From CAJQQY01 sp045106765 (GTDB taxonomy: Bacteria > Bacteroidota > Bacteroidia > Chitinophagales > Saprospiraceae), in the NCBI GenBank assembly GCA_045106765.1, contig JBGCFD010000067.1, positions 1 to 64,000 on the forward strand: a stretch of 64,000 nucleotides of DNA, written 5' to 3'. Positions 1 through 6,385 of this stretch are shown here, piece after piece. A program made the position numbers and the translations under genes. The notes under the pieces were generated by a model, which made no database searches, was not told where the DNA came from, and saw only the letters and a list, made by a program, of their open reading frames with translations. Positions within the stretch are counted from its first letter, which is position 1; each line of letters begins with the position of its first letter.

Positions 1-85
1 TCATCTAAAATAATAAAAAGAGCATCTAACAGCAGCTAAAAGAAAGGTGAGTAAATTTCAGATTGCTTACCCTACTAAAAATAAA

Positions 86-122
86 AATGCGCAACAAATT
101 GTTTACCAATAAGTTACGCATT
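86..122 (-). terminator. terminator-like hairpin after tRNA-Arg
   Basis: The arms AATGCGCAAC (86-95) and GTTACGCATT (113-122) pair with one internal mismatch. Read on the minus strand the hairpin is followed by a T-rich run (TTTTTATTTTTAG). It lies just 3' of the minus-strand tRNA and fits a transcript end. Confidence 0.5.
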
Positions 123-129
123 AGGAGTG

Positions 130-203
130 TGATCCCGCCAGGACTCGAACCTGGAACCTGCTGCTTAGAAGGCAGCTGCTCTATCCAGTTGAGCTACGAG
201 ACC
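130..203 (-). tRNA. tRNA-Arg (anticodon TCT)
   Basis: The minus strand folds as a complete cloverleaf. The acceptor GGTCTCG pairs with CGGGATC through two G-U pairs. The D stem is GCTC/GAGC. The anticodon stem is GCTGC/GCAGC around a CTTCTAA loop, giving anticodon TCT, which reads AGA (Arg). The T arm is CCAGG-TTCGAGT-CCTGG. The discriminator base is A and no CCA is encoded. It stands alone, with a hairpin terminator downstream and a TAAATTTG promoter box upstream. Confidence 0.95.
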
Positions 204-234
204 AAATCTGGATAATTGCTTTGTTAAGCGGACG

Positions 235-242
235 CAAATTTA
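235..242 (-). promoter_or_regulatory. Bacteroidota -7 box for the tRNA
   Basis: On the minus strand the sequence is TAAATTTG, a match to the TAnnTTTG -7 consensus of Bacteroidota, 31 bp upstream of the mature tRNA 5' end. A clear -33 TTG partner was not identified. Confidence 0.4.
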
Positions 243-368
243 TATCTTTTTATGATAAAAATGCAATTTCTGCAAAGTATTTTTTCAAACCAAATAACCT
301 TTCTTTCAGTTCCCTTCCTTCCACTTATTTTTTTAAATTCACAGACTTTTTTAAAATCAAACTTAACT

Positions 369-1058
369 ATGAGCCAACCTACTAGTGTTAAAATCGAAGA
401 AAGTTGGAAAAATATTCTCGTCGAGGAATTCCAGCAACCTTATTTTGCTGCTATCAAACAATTTTTAATTCAAGAAAAGCAAGGCGGTCATAAGATTTTC
501 CCTGCTGGATCTTTGATTTTTAATGCATTTAATTCTACTCCTTTCGACAAAGTGAAAGTCGTAATATTAGGACAAGACCCTTATCATAATATTGGACAAG
601 CACATGGATTAAGTTTTTCAGTTCCAGATGGAATTCCTGCTCCTCCTTCTTTAGTTAATATGTTTAAAGAATTGAATACAGATATTGGTATGGATATTCC
701 AACAACTGGTAATTTACAAAAATGGGCGAACCAAGGTATTTTATTACTCAATGCTGGTTTGACGGTCCGAGCACATCAAGCCAATTCTCATAAAGATGCA
801 GGCTGGCATAAATTTACTGATGCAGTTATTCGAAAATTATCATCAGAAAGGCAAGGTATCGTATTTTTACTTTGGGGAGGTTTTGCCAAAAAGAAATCAA
901 GTTTGATCGATCATTCCAAGCATCATGTTTTGATGTCTGGACATCCTTCTCCGCTGAGTGCGAATCGAGGATATTGGTTTGGGAATAAGCATTTTTCAAA
1001 GACTAATGAATTATTGGAAAAACAAGGGTTGACTCCAATTGATTGGAGTTTAAAATAG
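369..1058 (+). CDS. ung: uracil-DNA glycosylase
   Basis: Cytoplasmic base-excision-repair enzyme that removes uracil from DNA (family 1 UDG). The water-activating motif GQDPYH is at residues 68-73, with the catalytic Asp at 70. The minor-groove intercalation motif HPSPLS starts at His192. Both are diagnostic. The frame is open back to an ATG at 252, but that extension is a hydrophobic, poorly conserved-looking 39-residue stretch. The ATG at 369 gives 229 residues, the usual length for the family, so I chose it. The TAG stop lies in the left end of an inverted repeat shared with the convergent neighbour. No operon partners. Confidence 0.95.
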   Translation: MSQPTSVKIEESWKNILVEEFQQPYFAAIKQFLIQEKQGGHKIFPAGSLIFNAFNSTPFDKVKVVILGQDPYHNIGQAHGLSFSVPDGIPAPPSLVNMFKELNTDIGMDIPTTGNLQKWANQGILLLNAGLTVRAHQANSHKDAGWHKFTDAVIRKLSSERQGIVFLLWGGFAKKKSSLIDHSKHHVLMSGHPSPLSANRGYWFGNKHFSKTNELLEKQGLTPIDWSLK

Positions 1059-1169
1059 GAGTCAGGGGCTTCGTGTTTTTTTTTACTTGCTAATTTTCCT
1101 AATCTATTCTTAATGTTCTTTCCAGAACAAGAATGGGAAAAACAAGAAGTCTCTGATTTCTGATTCCTA
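1056..1169. repeat. inverted repeat between convergent genes, supplying both stop codons
   Basis: The left end TAGGAGTCAG...GCTTCGTGTTTTT mirrors the right end, which reads TAGGAATCAG...GACTTCTTGTTTTT on the minus strand. A central hairpin (ATTCTTAATGTTCT around TTCC, 1106-1134) is nested inside. The terminal TAG on each strand is the stop codon of the gene running into the element (ung on plus, the 1167-1778 gene on minus). It probably acts as a bidirectional terminator. Confidence 0.6.
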
Positions 1170-1778
1170 TTTAAGATTGACGATCAATTTCACATATTCT
1201 CCTTTTTCCACTTTTTGATTTAGATTTTCATCAATAAGAAATACAAAATATAGTTTTTCAAAATTAGAGTTGGCGATATTGATCTCAAAATCTTGCATGC
1301 AATAATTTTCTACATCGAAACTAAGTTCAACAATACCGTTTTCCTTTTTTGAAACCAAATTCGCTCGCCTCTCTTCTTCATTATTGTAAAAAATATAATG
1401 GTGCGCTTGATCATCAAAAAAGATGCATTCATATTGTGCATCTTTTGGACCAGCCATACTTGTTCCCGCAGAAAGTGCAGGTATTTTGTCAAAAGACTTT
1501 CCAGGTTCGAACTGCTCAAAAATATCGGGATCAATATCTGCAACTAACCTTGCTGCATGATAATTTTGAGCGACATCATCATCTTTTTTGATATCAAAAT
1601 AAACTGAAAATTTTTCTTTAGCTAAATCAATACTTTGCTGAGAAGTATTAATTGTAATTTCATTCTTGCCTTGTTGTATTTTCAAACCAAAATCATTCAA
1701 TTGACTTGGCAATTCAGTTGATTGGAAAATAGACATGGAAAAGACCATCAAAAAAGTAAAAATAGACGTAGATGACAT
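1167..1778 (-). CDS. exported protein of unknown function
   Basis: A 203-residue protein that I do not recognise. Residues 1-19 form a hydrophobic signal peptide (IFTFLMVFSMSIFQS), so it is probably exported to the periplasm or surface. The mature part is acidic with alternating hydrophobic residues, suggesting a beta-rich fold. Two isolated cysteines are present, and there are no catalytic motifs or repeats. It is convergent with ung and monocistronic. A 385-bp AT-rich gap lies upstream. Confidence 0.6.
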   Translation of the reverse strand: MSSTSIFTFLMVFSMSIFQSTELPSQLNDFGLKIQQGKNEITINTSQQSIDLAKEKFSVYFDIKKDDDVAQNYHAARLVADIDPDIFEQFEPGKSFDKIPALSAGTSMAGPKDAQYECIFFDDQAHHYIFYNNEEERRANLVSKKENGIVELSFDVENYCMQDFEINIANSNFEKLYFVFLIDENLNQKVEKGEYVKLIVNLK

Positions 1779-2116
1779 AATAATTAAAATTAGTTTTTGG
1801 ATAAAAAATAAATTAATAAAAAGAAATTGTTGGTGTAGGTTTGGTTTTTAAGCATTGTACACTAGTTCATTTTTTCAAAAAAAACTTGTTTCAATGTATT
1901 GATCTTTCACCAATTACAATACTTAGATTGAATTAGTAAAACTAAATTTCCGAAAATATTATGTAGGGAGTTAGAAGGTTTGAAATAGAAAGTAGATAGG
2001 TCTATTTGAAGTCAGTACAAATGTAAATATTTTAATCCAACATATTCAAAAAAACGAAAGACTTTAACAATATATTTTAAAAAAATGTAATATTTATAAA
2101 ATTCATTAGTTGGTTA
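1779..2116. other. gene-free AT-rich stretch
   Basis: I see no ORF, RNA gene or long repeat here. It must hold the promoter of the minus-strand 1167-1778 gene, and it is the 3' flank of folD. Confidence 0.5.
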
Positions 2117-2160
2117 GGTATCGGATTTCTTGAAGAGATCCGATACCTTTTTCCTTCAAC
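2117..2160. repeat. dispersed hairpin repeat, copy 1
   Basis: A 31-bp hairpin with arms GGTATCGGAT / ATCCGATACC, followed on plus by TTTTTCCTTCAAC. It matches 21220-21250 on the opposite strand at 26 of 31 positions, and the similarity continues into the flank (CCTTTTTCCTTCAA versus CCTTTTCCCTTCAA). It sits directly 3' of folD, but its T-run points towards folD, so here it is not a canonical folD terminator. Confidence 0.7.
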
Positions 2161-2163
2161 AGT

Positions 2164-3051
2164 TTATTTTCCATAAACCTCTCCTCGACAAGATTTTAAA
2201 GTATTCATCAACAAAGAAGTTACCGTCATCGGGCCAACGCCTCCTGGAACGGGTGTTATATAACTTGCCTTAGCAGCTACCTCTTCATATTTTACATCAC
2301 CGGTCAATCGGTAACCACGTTTTTTAGTTTCATCATCTACTCGATTAATACCAACATCAATAATCACTACTCCATCTTTTACCATATCAGCAGTTAAGAA
2401 CTCAGGAATCCCCAATGCTGCAATAATAATATCAGCTCGCAAAGTATGTGATTTTAAATCCTTGGTTCGGCTATGACAAAGTGAAACTGTTGCATTCCCA
2501 GGTCTCGCTTTTCTCGATAACAAAATGCTAATAGGAGTTCCAACAATATTACTTCTTCCCAAAACCACACATTCTTTTCCTTCCACATCTATATTATAAC
2601 GATCCAACATTTGCATAATCCCAAAAGGTGTCGCTGGCAAATAAGCAGGCAGTCCTTGTGCCATTCGACCGAAATTAGCAGGATGAAAACCATCCACATC
2701 TTTTCGAGGATCAATGGCAAGAGTTATTCTCTCTTCATCAATATGTTTTGGCAAAGGAAGCTGCACAATAAATCCATCTATCTCTTCATCATTATTAAGT
2801 TCAGCAACAATTTCCAATAATTCTTCTTCAGTCGTAGAAATGTCTTTTCGAATCATGGTAGATTCAAAACCAACTTGTTCGCACGACCGAACTTTGTTTC
2901 TTACATACACTTGACTTGCTGCATCTTCTCCAACTAGCACGGCAGCAAGGTGTGGAATTTTCCCACCAGATTCTCTAATTTTTGCAACTTCAACTGCAAT
3001 TTCTTCTTTGATTGTATTGGCAAGTCCTTTACCGTCGATGATGTTTGACAT
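2164..3051 (-). CDS. folD: bifunctional methylenetetrahydrofolate dehydrogenase / cyclohydrolase
   Basis: Cytoplasmic one-carbon enzyme interconverting 5,10-methylene-THF, methenyl-THF and 10-formyl-THF with NADP+. Visible family motifs are YVRNK with the catalytic Lys at 53, DGFIVQLPLP near residue 97, DVDGFHP near 120, the dinucleotide-binding stretch VLGRSNIVGTP near 164, and PVPGGVGPMT near the C-terminus. The length of 295 residues is normal. It is monocistronic, with a TATATTTG promoter box 31 bp upstream of the ATG and a hairpin separating it from the next gene. Confidence 0.97.
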   Translation of the reverse strand: MSNIIDGKGLANTIKEEIAVEVAKIRESGGKIPHLAAVLVGEDAASQVYVRNKVRSCEQVGFESTMIRKDISTTEEELLEIVAELNNDEEIDGFIVQLPLPKHIDEERITLAIDPRKDVDGFHPANFGRMAQGLPAYLPATPFGIMQMLDRYNIDVEGKECVVLGRSNIVGTPISILLSRKARPGNATVSLCHSRTKDLKSHTLRADIIIAALGIPEFLTADMVKDGVVIIDVGINRVDDETKKRGYRLTGDVKYEEVAAKASYITPVPGGVGPMTVTSLLMNTLKSCRGEVYGK

Positions 3052-3081
3052 AAGTAAATTTGAATTATTTTAACAAAGGCA

Positions 3082-3089
3082 CAAATATA
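3082..3089 (-). promoter_or_regulatory. Bacteroidota -7 box for folD
   Basis: TATATTTG on the minus strand matches TAnnTTTG and lies 30 bp upstream of the folD start codon. The -33 element is not obvious because the terminator hairpin of the preceding gene occupies that place. Confidence 0.45.
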
Positions 3090-3093
3090 AAAA

Positions 3094-3120
3094 ACACGCT
3101 GACTAAAATTGCCAGCGTGT
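3094..3120 (-). terminator. rho-independent terminator
   Basis: A perfect 8-bp stem ACACGCTG / CAGCGTGT flanked by A-runs and T-runs on both sides, so it could work bidirectionally. On minus it ends the OmpA-like gene at 3148, just before the folD promoter. Confidence 0.75.
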
Positions 3121-3147
3121 TTTTATTTTTTCGAAAAAAAGGAAAAA

Positions 3148-3990
3148 TTATTTAATTGAAATCTCAAGTCTTCTATTTAAAGCCTTTCCTTCATCGGTAT
3201 CATTTGATTCATTTGGGTTTGTTTCACCTAATCCTTGAATCATTACTTGATTCTTCTTAATTCCATTTTCATATAAAAAAGTTCTAATTCTTCTCGCTCT
3301 ATCTCTTGATAACTTTTCTTTATTTGAGCTTTCTTCACTATCAGTATAACCATTTACTAAAAGTACAGCTCCAGAATTTCGATTTAAATATTCCATTGCC
3401 TGATCTAAGTATTTTCTTAATTCAATAGTCATTTCAAGTTCACTATTACCCGAATCAAAATAAACTGTGTGAAGACCAGAAGGGGAAAATTCAATTTCTC
3501 CTGGAGTTTCAACTACAGCTTCATCTGCCTTTTCATTGCCTTTAAAAGCAACTGCATTGTATAATCTTTTTCCCTCTAATACTCCAGTTAACTCTTTTCC
3601 AGAAGTAATAATTCTATCAGCAGGCGTACCATATTTTACTAGTTTTGCTTTAATCGCTTCAGCCCTTTCTTTTCCCAAATCAGTCTCACCTGTATATTTT
3701 TCAGAAGCATAATAACTTCCAACTAAACTTAAAGTTCGATTTTCATTACTCTTAAAATGTGCTGCAATCTTTTTCAATTCGCCATTAGTTACTGCTGGGA
3801 TAGTTGCAAATATTCCATCTTTCTCAAACGAAAATGCATCTACACTTTTTGATTTAAATGCACCATCTGTAAATGAAAAATTAGCTGGAGTCTCGGCAGA
3901 ACCTCCACAGAAATTAGTAAGACTAAGTACCCAAGAACCAATGAGAATAAATAAGGCAGATAAAATTCCTATTGCAGTATTGTTGTTCAT
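3148..3990 (-). CDS. membrane-anchored protein with two OmpA-like modules
   Basis: A 280-residue protein with an N-terminal membrane segment (residues 6-25) and no clear lipobox, so it is probably held in the inner membrane with a periplasmic C-terminus. Residues 60-145 look like a degenerate OmpA module: the helix motif LGKERAEAIK is kept, but the peptidoglycan-binding Asp is replaced (GSYYAS, Tyr94). Residues 170-280 are a complete module with GYTDS (Asp217) and LSRDRARR (Arg231), the two residues that bind diaminopimelate in OmpA. It is divergent from the VPV-repeat/HhH gene across 460 bp. I infer an envelope-linked pair; that pairing is recalled from related genomes and was not tested. 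Confidence 0.8.
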   Translation of the reverse strand: MNNNTAIGILSALFILIGSWVLSLTNFCGGSAETPANFSFTDGAFKSKSVDAFSFEKDGIFATIPAVTNGELKKIAAHFKSNENRTLSLVGSYYASEKYTGETDLGKERAEAIKAKLVKYGTPADRIITSGKELTGVLEGKRLYNAVAFKGNEKADEAVVETPGEIEFSPSGLHTVYFDSGNSELEMTIELRKYLDQAMEYLNRNSGAVLLVNGYTDSEESSNKEKLSRDRARRIRTFLYENGIKKNQVMIQGLGETNPNESNDTDEGKALNRRLEISIK

Positions 3991-4450
3991 ATTATTTTAT
4001 TTTTTCCGGACAAAATAATCCAGAGTTGGTTTGTAAATAAGTTTTAATTGAGTTGTCAAGTGAGTACAAAGGTTCTTGAATGGCTTGGTAAATTTAAAAA
4101 AAAACTAAAGAAATCAAGAAATGTATTTTTAAATATATAATTCAAAAAAAATGTAAAATTATTTTTATTCAAAATTTTTAAATATGAAAAACTACTTTAC
4201 GTAACCTCATCATATTCAGAAGGATAAGAATATTTTTTTCAAAAAAAAATACAAAAAATAAAGTTATTAACATTTTCTCTTTATCTTGGGTGTACACTAT
4301 TCTACACTATAATATTTTTATATTCCCATTCTATCAAAACCCTAAAATAAGCTGTACTATACCTATTGTGACTAATCTCTCAATTATTGGTCACAACTCA
4401 TATAAAAACGAATCCAAATTTTTTAACACTTTAATAAAAGAGAAAATACT
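3991..4450. other. divergent intergenic region of the OmpA / VPV-repeat pair
   Basis: 460 bp of AT-rich DNA without an ORF, holding both promoters. The only structure noticed is the inverted repeat at 4366-4396. Confidence 0.5.
4366..4396. promoter_or_regulatory. inverted repeat upstream of the VPV-repeat gene
   Basis: TTGTGACTAAT and ATTGGTCACAA are complementary at 10 of 11 positions around a 9-nt spacer, 54 bp before the ATG at 4451. It could be an operator for a dimeric regulator or a 5'-UTR hairpin. The sequence alone does not decide. Confidence 0.35.
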
Positions 4451-6139
4451 ATGACGATTTTAAGTTTTATCCTACTGTTTAATTGGATGTGCTGGATCCC
4501 TATTTTATTATTTGGAATAGGTGCGTGGTTGCTAGGTAATTTTTTCGGGAAAAATTCTTCCACAACTAAATACACTAATTTGTTGAATGAGAAAGATACC
4601 AACTTGAATCTTGTTCAAGGTAATTTGCAAAATGCACTTACCGCAAAAGAAAAAACAGAAAATGAATATGCTGGTTTGAAAAATAGGTTTTCCTCACTTG
4701 AACTTGACTACCAGGCTTCGAAGAATATTGAGCCACAAATTATCGAAAAGGAAATTGAAATTATTAAAGAGGTTCCAGTTGAAGTTGTAAAGGAAATAGA
4801 AGTAGAGGTGGAAGTCATTCGAGAAGTAGAAGTGATCAAAGAAGTGCCTGTTGAAAGATTAGTTCAAATTGTAAAAGAAGTGGAAGTCATCAAAGAGGTG
4901 CCTGTCGAAATGAGTAATAATTACGAAACACTTAAAGCTGTGGATATGGTCAGAGAAGTGCCTGTCGAAGTAATTAAAGAAGTAGAAGTCATCAAGGAAG
5001 TGCCTGTTGAGATCATCAAGAATGTAGAAGTCATTCGAGAAGTAGAAGTCATCAAAGAAGTGCCTATCGAAGTCATCAAAGAAGTGGAAGTCATCAAAGA
5101 AGTGGAAGTCATTAGAGAAGTGGCGGTTGTTCAAGAAGTAGAAGTGATTAAAGAAGTGGAAATTATTAAGGAAGTACCTGTTGAAGTCATCAAGGAAGTA
5201 GAGGTAATCCAAGAAGTAGACGTAATTAAAGAAGTGGAAGTCATCAAAGAAGTAGAAGTTATCAAGGAGGTACCTGTTGAAGTAATTAAAGAAGTAGAAG
5301 TCATTCAAGAAGTAGAAGTCATTAAAGAAGTGCCTGTCGTAATTGAAAAGGAAGTGGAAATAGAAGTGATCAAAGAAATCGAAGTCGTTCAAGAAGTGCC
5401 TGTCGAAGTCATCAAAGAAGTAGAAGTCATCAAAGAAGTAGAAGTCATCAAGGAAGTACCTGTCGAAGTGATTAAAGAAGTTCAAGTGATTAAAGCTGTT
5501 GAAATGATTAAAGAAATTCCTGTGGAAGTGGTCAAAGAAGTCCAGGTGGAAGTCATCAAAGAAGTAGAAGTAATTAAGGAAGTGGAAGTGATCAAAGAAA
5601 TGGAAATTATCAAAGAGGTAGAAGTCATCAAAGAGGTACCTGTTGAAATAATCAAGGAAGTGGAAGTCATCAAAGAAGTACCAGTAGAAGTTACCGTATT
5701 TAAAGAAGTAGAAGTAATCAAAGAAGTACCTGTTGAAATTATTAAAGAAGTAGAAGTAATCAGAGAAGTAGAAGTGATCAAGGAAATTCCAGTAACACTT
5801 CATACCAATACGCAGACAGTTAAAGCAGTAGAAATGTTTAGAGAAAAAGCGGTACTCAAAGCAACTAATGGAAAATCAGGTTACCGATCTGAATATCTTC
5901 AAATCGTAGAAGGCATAGGACCAAAAATCGAAAAACTACTTCATGCAGCTGGAATTAATAATTGGGATGAATTGGCTGAAACTAGCACAGATGATTTGAA
6001 AGAAATATTAAACAACGCTGGACCTCGCTACAAGATGCATAATCCAAGTACTTGGCCAAAACAAGCAAAGCTAGCTGCCAAAGGAAAATTTGATCAACTA
6101 AAAGATTATCAAGATGATTTAGATGGTGGAAAAGAATAA
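4451..6139 (+). CDS. membrane protein with VEVIKEVPVE repeat rod and C-terminal helix-hairpin-helix
   Basis: 562 residues in four parts. Residues 1-32 are a Trp-rich membrane segment followed by Lys residues, so the positive-inside rule puts the rest in the cytoplasm. Residues 38-95 form a short coiled-coil-like helix. Residues 97-450 are an almost pure repeat of 6-residue (EVIKEV) and 8-residue (PVEVIKEV) units with sixteen VPV/VPI/IPV turns. It is broken by three related KAV(D/E)M inserts at about residues 162, 348 and 458. Residues 480-562 carry a helix-hairpin-helix core (VEGIGPKIEKLLHAAGI), as in Bacteroidota membrane proteins annotated as flap-endonuclease-like. The HhH suggests DNA binding, but no nuclease residues are visible. 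The rod resembles alveolin/articulin VPV repeats. A strong terminator follows. Confidence 0.85.
   Translation: MTILSFILLFNWMCWIPILLFGIGAWLLGNFFGKNSSTTKYTNLLNEKDTNLNLVQGNLQNALTAKEKTENEYAGLKNRFSSLELDYQASKNIEPQIIEKEIEIIKEVPVEVVKEIEVEVEVIREVEVIKEVPVERLVQIVKEVEVIKEVPVEMSNNYETLKAVDMVREVPVEVIKEVEVIKEVPVEIIKNVEVIREVEVIKEVPIEVIKEVEVIKEVEVIREVAVVQEVEVIKEVEIIKEVPVEVIKEVEVIQEVDVIKEVEVIKEVEVIKEVPVEVIKEVEVIQEVEVIKEVPVVIEKEVEIEVIKEIEVVQEVPVEVIKEVEVIKEVEVIKEVPVEVIKEVQVIKAVEMIKEIPVEVVKEVQVEVIKEVEVIKEVEVIKEMEIIKEVEVIKEVPVEIIKEVEVIKEVPVEVTVFKEVEVIKEVPVEIIKEVEVIREVEVIKEIPVTLHTNTQTVKAVEMFREKAVLKATNGKSGYRSEYLQIVEGIGPKIEKLLHAAGINNWDELAETSTDDLKEILNNAGPRYKMHNPSTWPKQAKLAAKGKFDQLKDYQDDLDGGKE
4736..5800 (+). repeat. coding tandem repeat (EVIKEV / PVEVIKEV)
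   Basis: About 1.06 kb of short imperfect repeats around gaagtcatcaaagaagtaga, in units of 18 and 24 bp. Synonymous codons vary between copies (GTC/GTA/GTT/GTG, AAA/AAG), so selection seems to keep the protein pattern rather than the DNA. The repeat creates long spurious ORFs on the minus strand. Confidence 0.9.
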
Positions 6140-6174
6140 TCACTTTTCGCCACAACAACATAACCAAAATTTAC

Positions 6175-6208
6175 AAATGCCTCGCAAAATTTGCGAGGCA
6201 TTTTTTTT
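6175..6208 (+). terminator. strong rho-independent terminator
   Basis: Nearly perfect palindrome AAATGCCTCGCAAA / TTTGCGAGGCATTT followed by eight T residues, 36 bp after the stop of the VPV-repeat gene. Confidence 0.85.
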
Positions 6209-6214
6209 AATATA

Positions 6215-6376
6215 GAAGTTGTTTTAAAATGTCTAGCTGACCTACGCAGAAAGCATTGTGGTTATTGGACTTTAGCTTTTTTTCGTCCCAACCCAAAGGG
6301 GTTGAAACTCAAAAAGAGATTCGCCAATAATCACAAGCTTTTCCGCTCGGTTTCAGTAGACAATTAAAACAACTTC
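6215..6376. repeat. MITE-like long inverted repeat
   Basis: About 160 bp with terminal arms GAAGTTGTTTTAA (6215-6227) and TTAAAACAACTTC (6364-6376). Pairing continues inward with mismatches (TGTCTA/TAGACA, TTGTGGTTATTGG/CCAATAATCACAA). The centre carries a second small palindrome (CCAACCC/GGGTTG). There is no coding potential. It lies between the terminator and the 3' end of the haloperoxidase gene. Confidence 0.65.
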
Positions 6377-6385
6377 ATAATTTTA

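Noticed and set aside
252..368. N-terminal extension of uracil-DNA glycosylase
   Set aside because: Hydrophobic leader that is not typical of the family and gives excess length; internal ATG at 369 fits.
4736..5800. CRISPR-like array
   Set aside because: The repeats are in-frame protein-coding units of 18/24 bp without unique spacers.
4859..5803. Long minus-strand ORF (314 residues, Phe/Tyr/Asn/Asp-rich) and two Thr/Ser-rich minus ORFs
   Set aside because: Antisense shadows of the VEVIKEV repeat; low-complexity reading with no start context and no protein-like composition.
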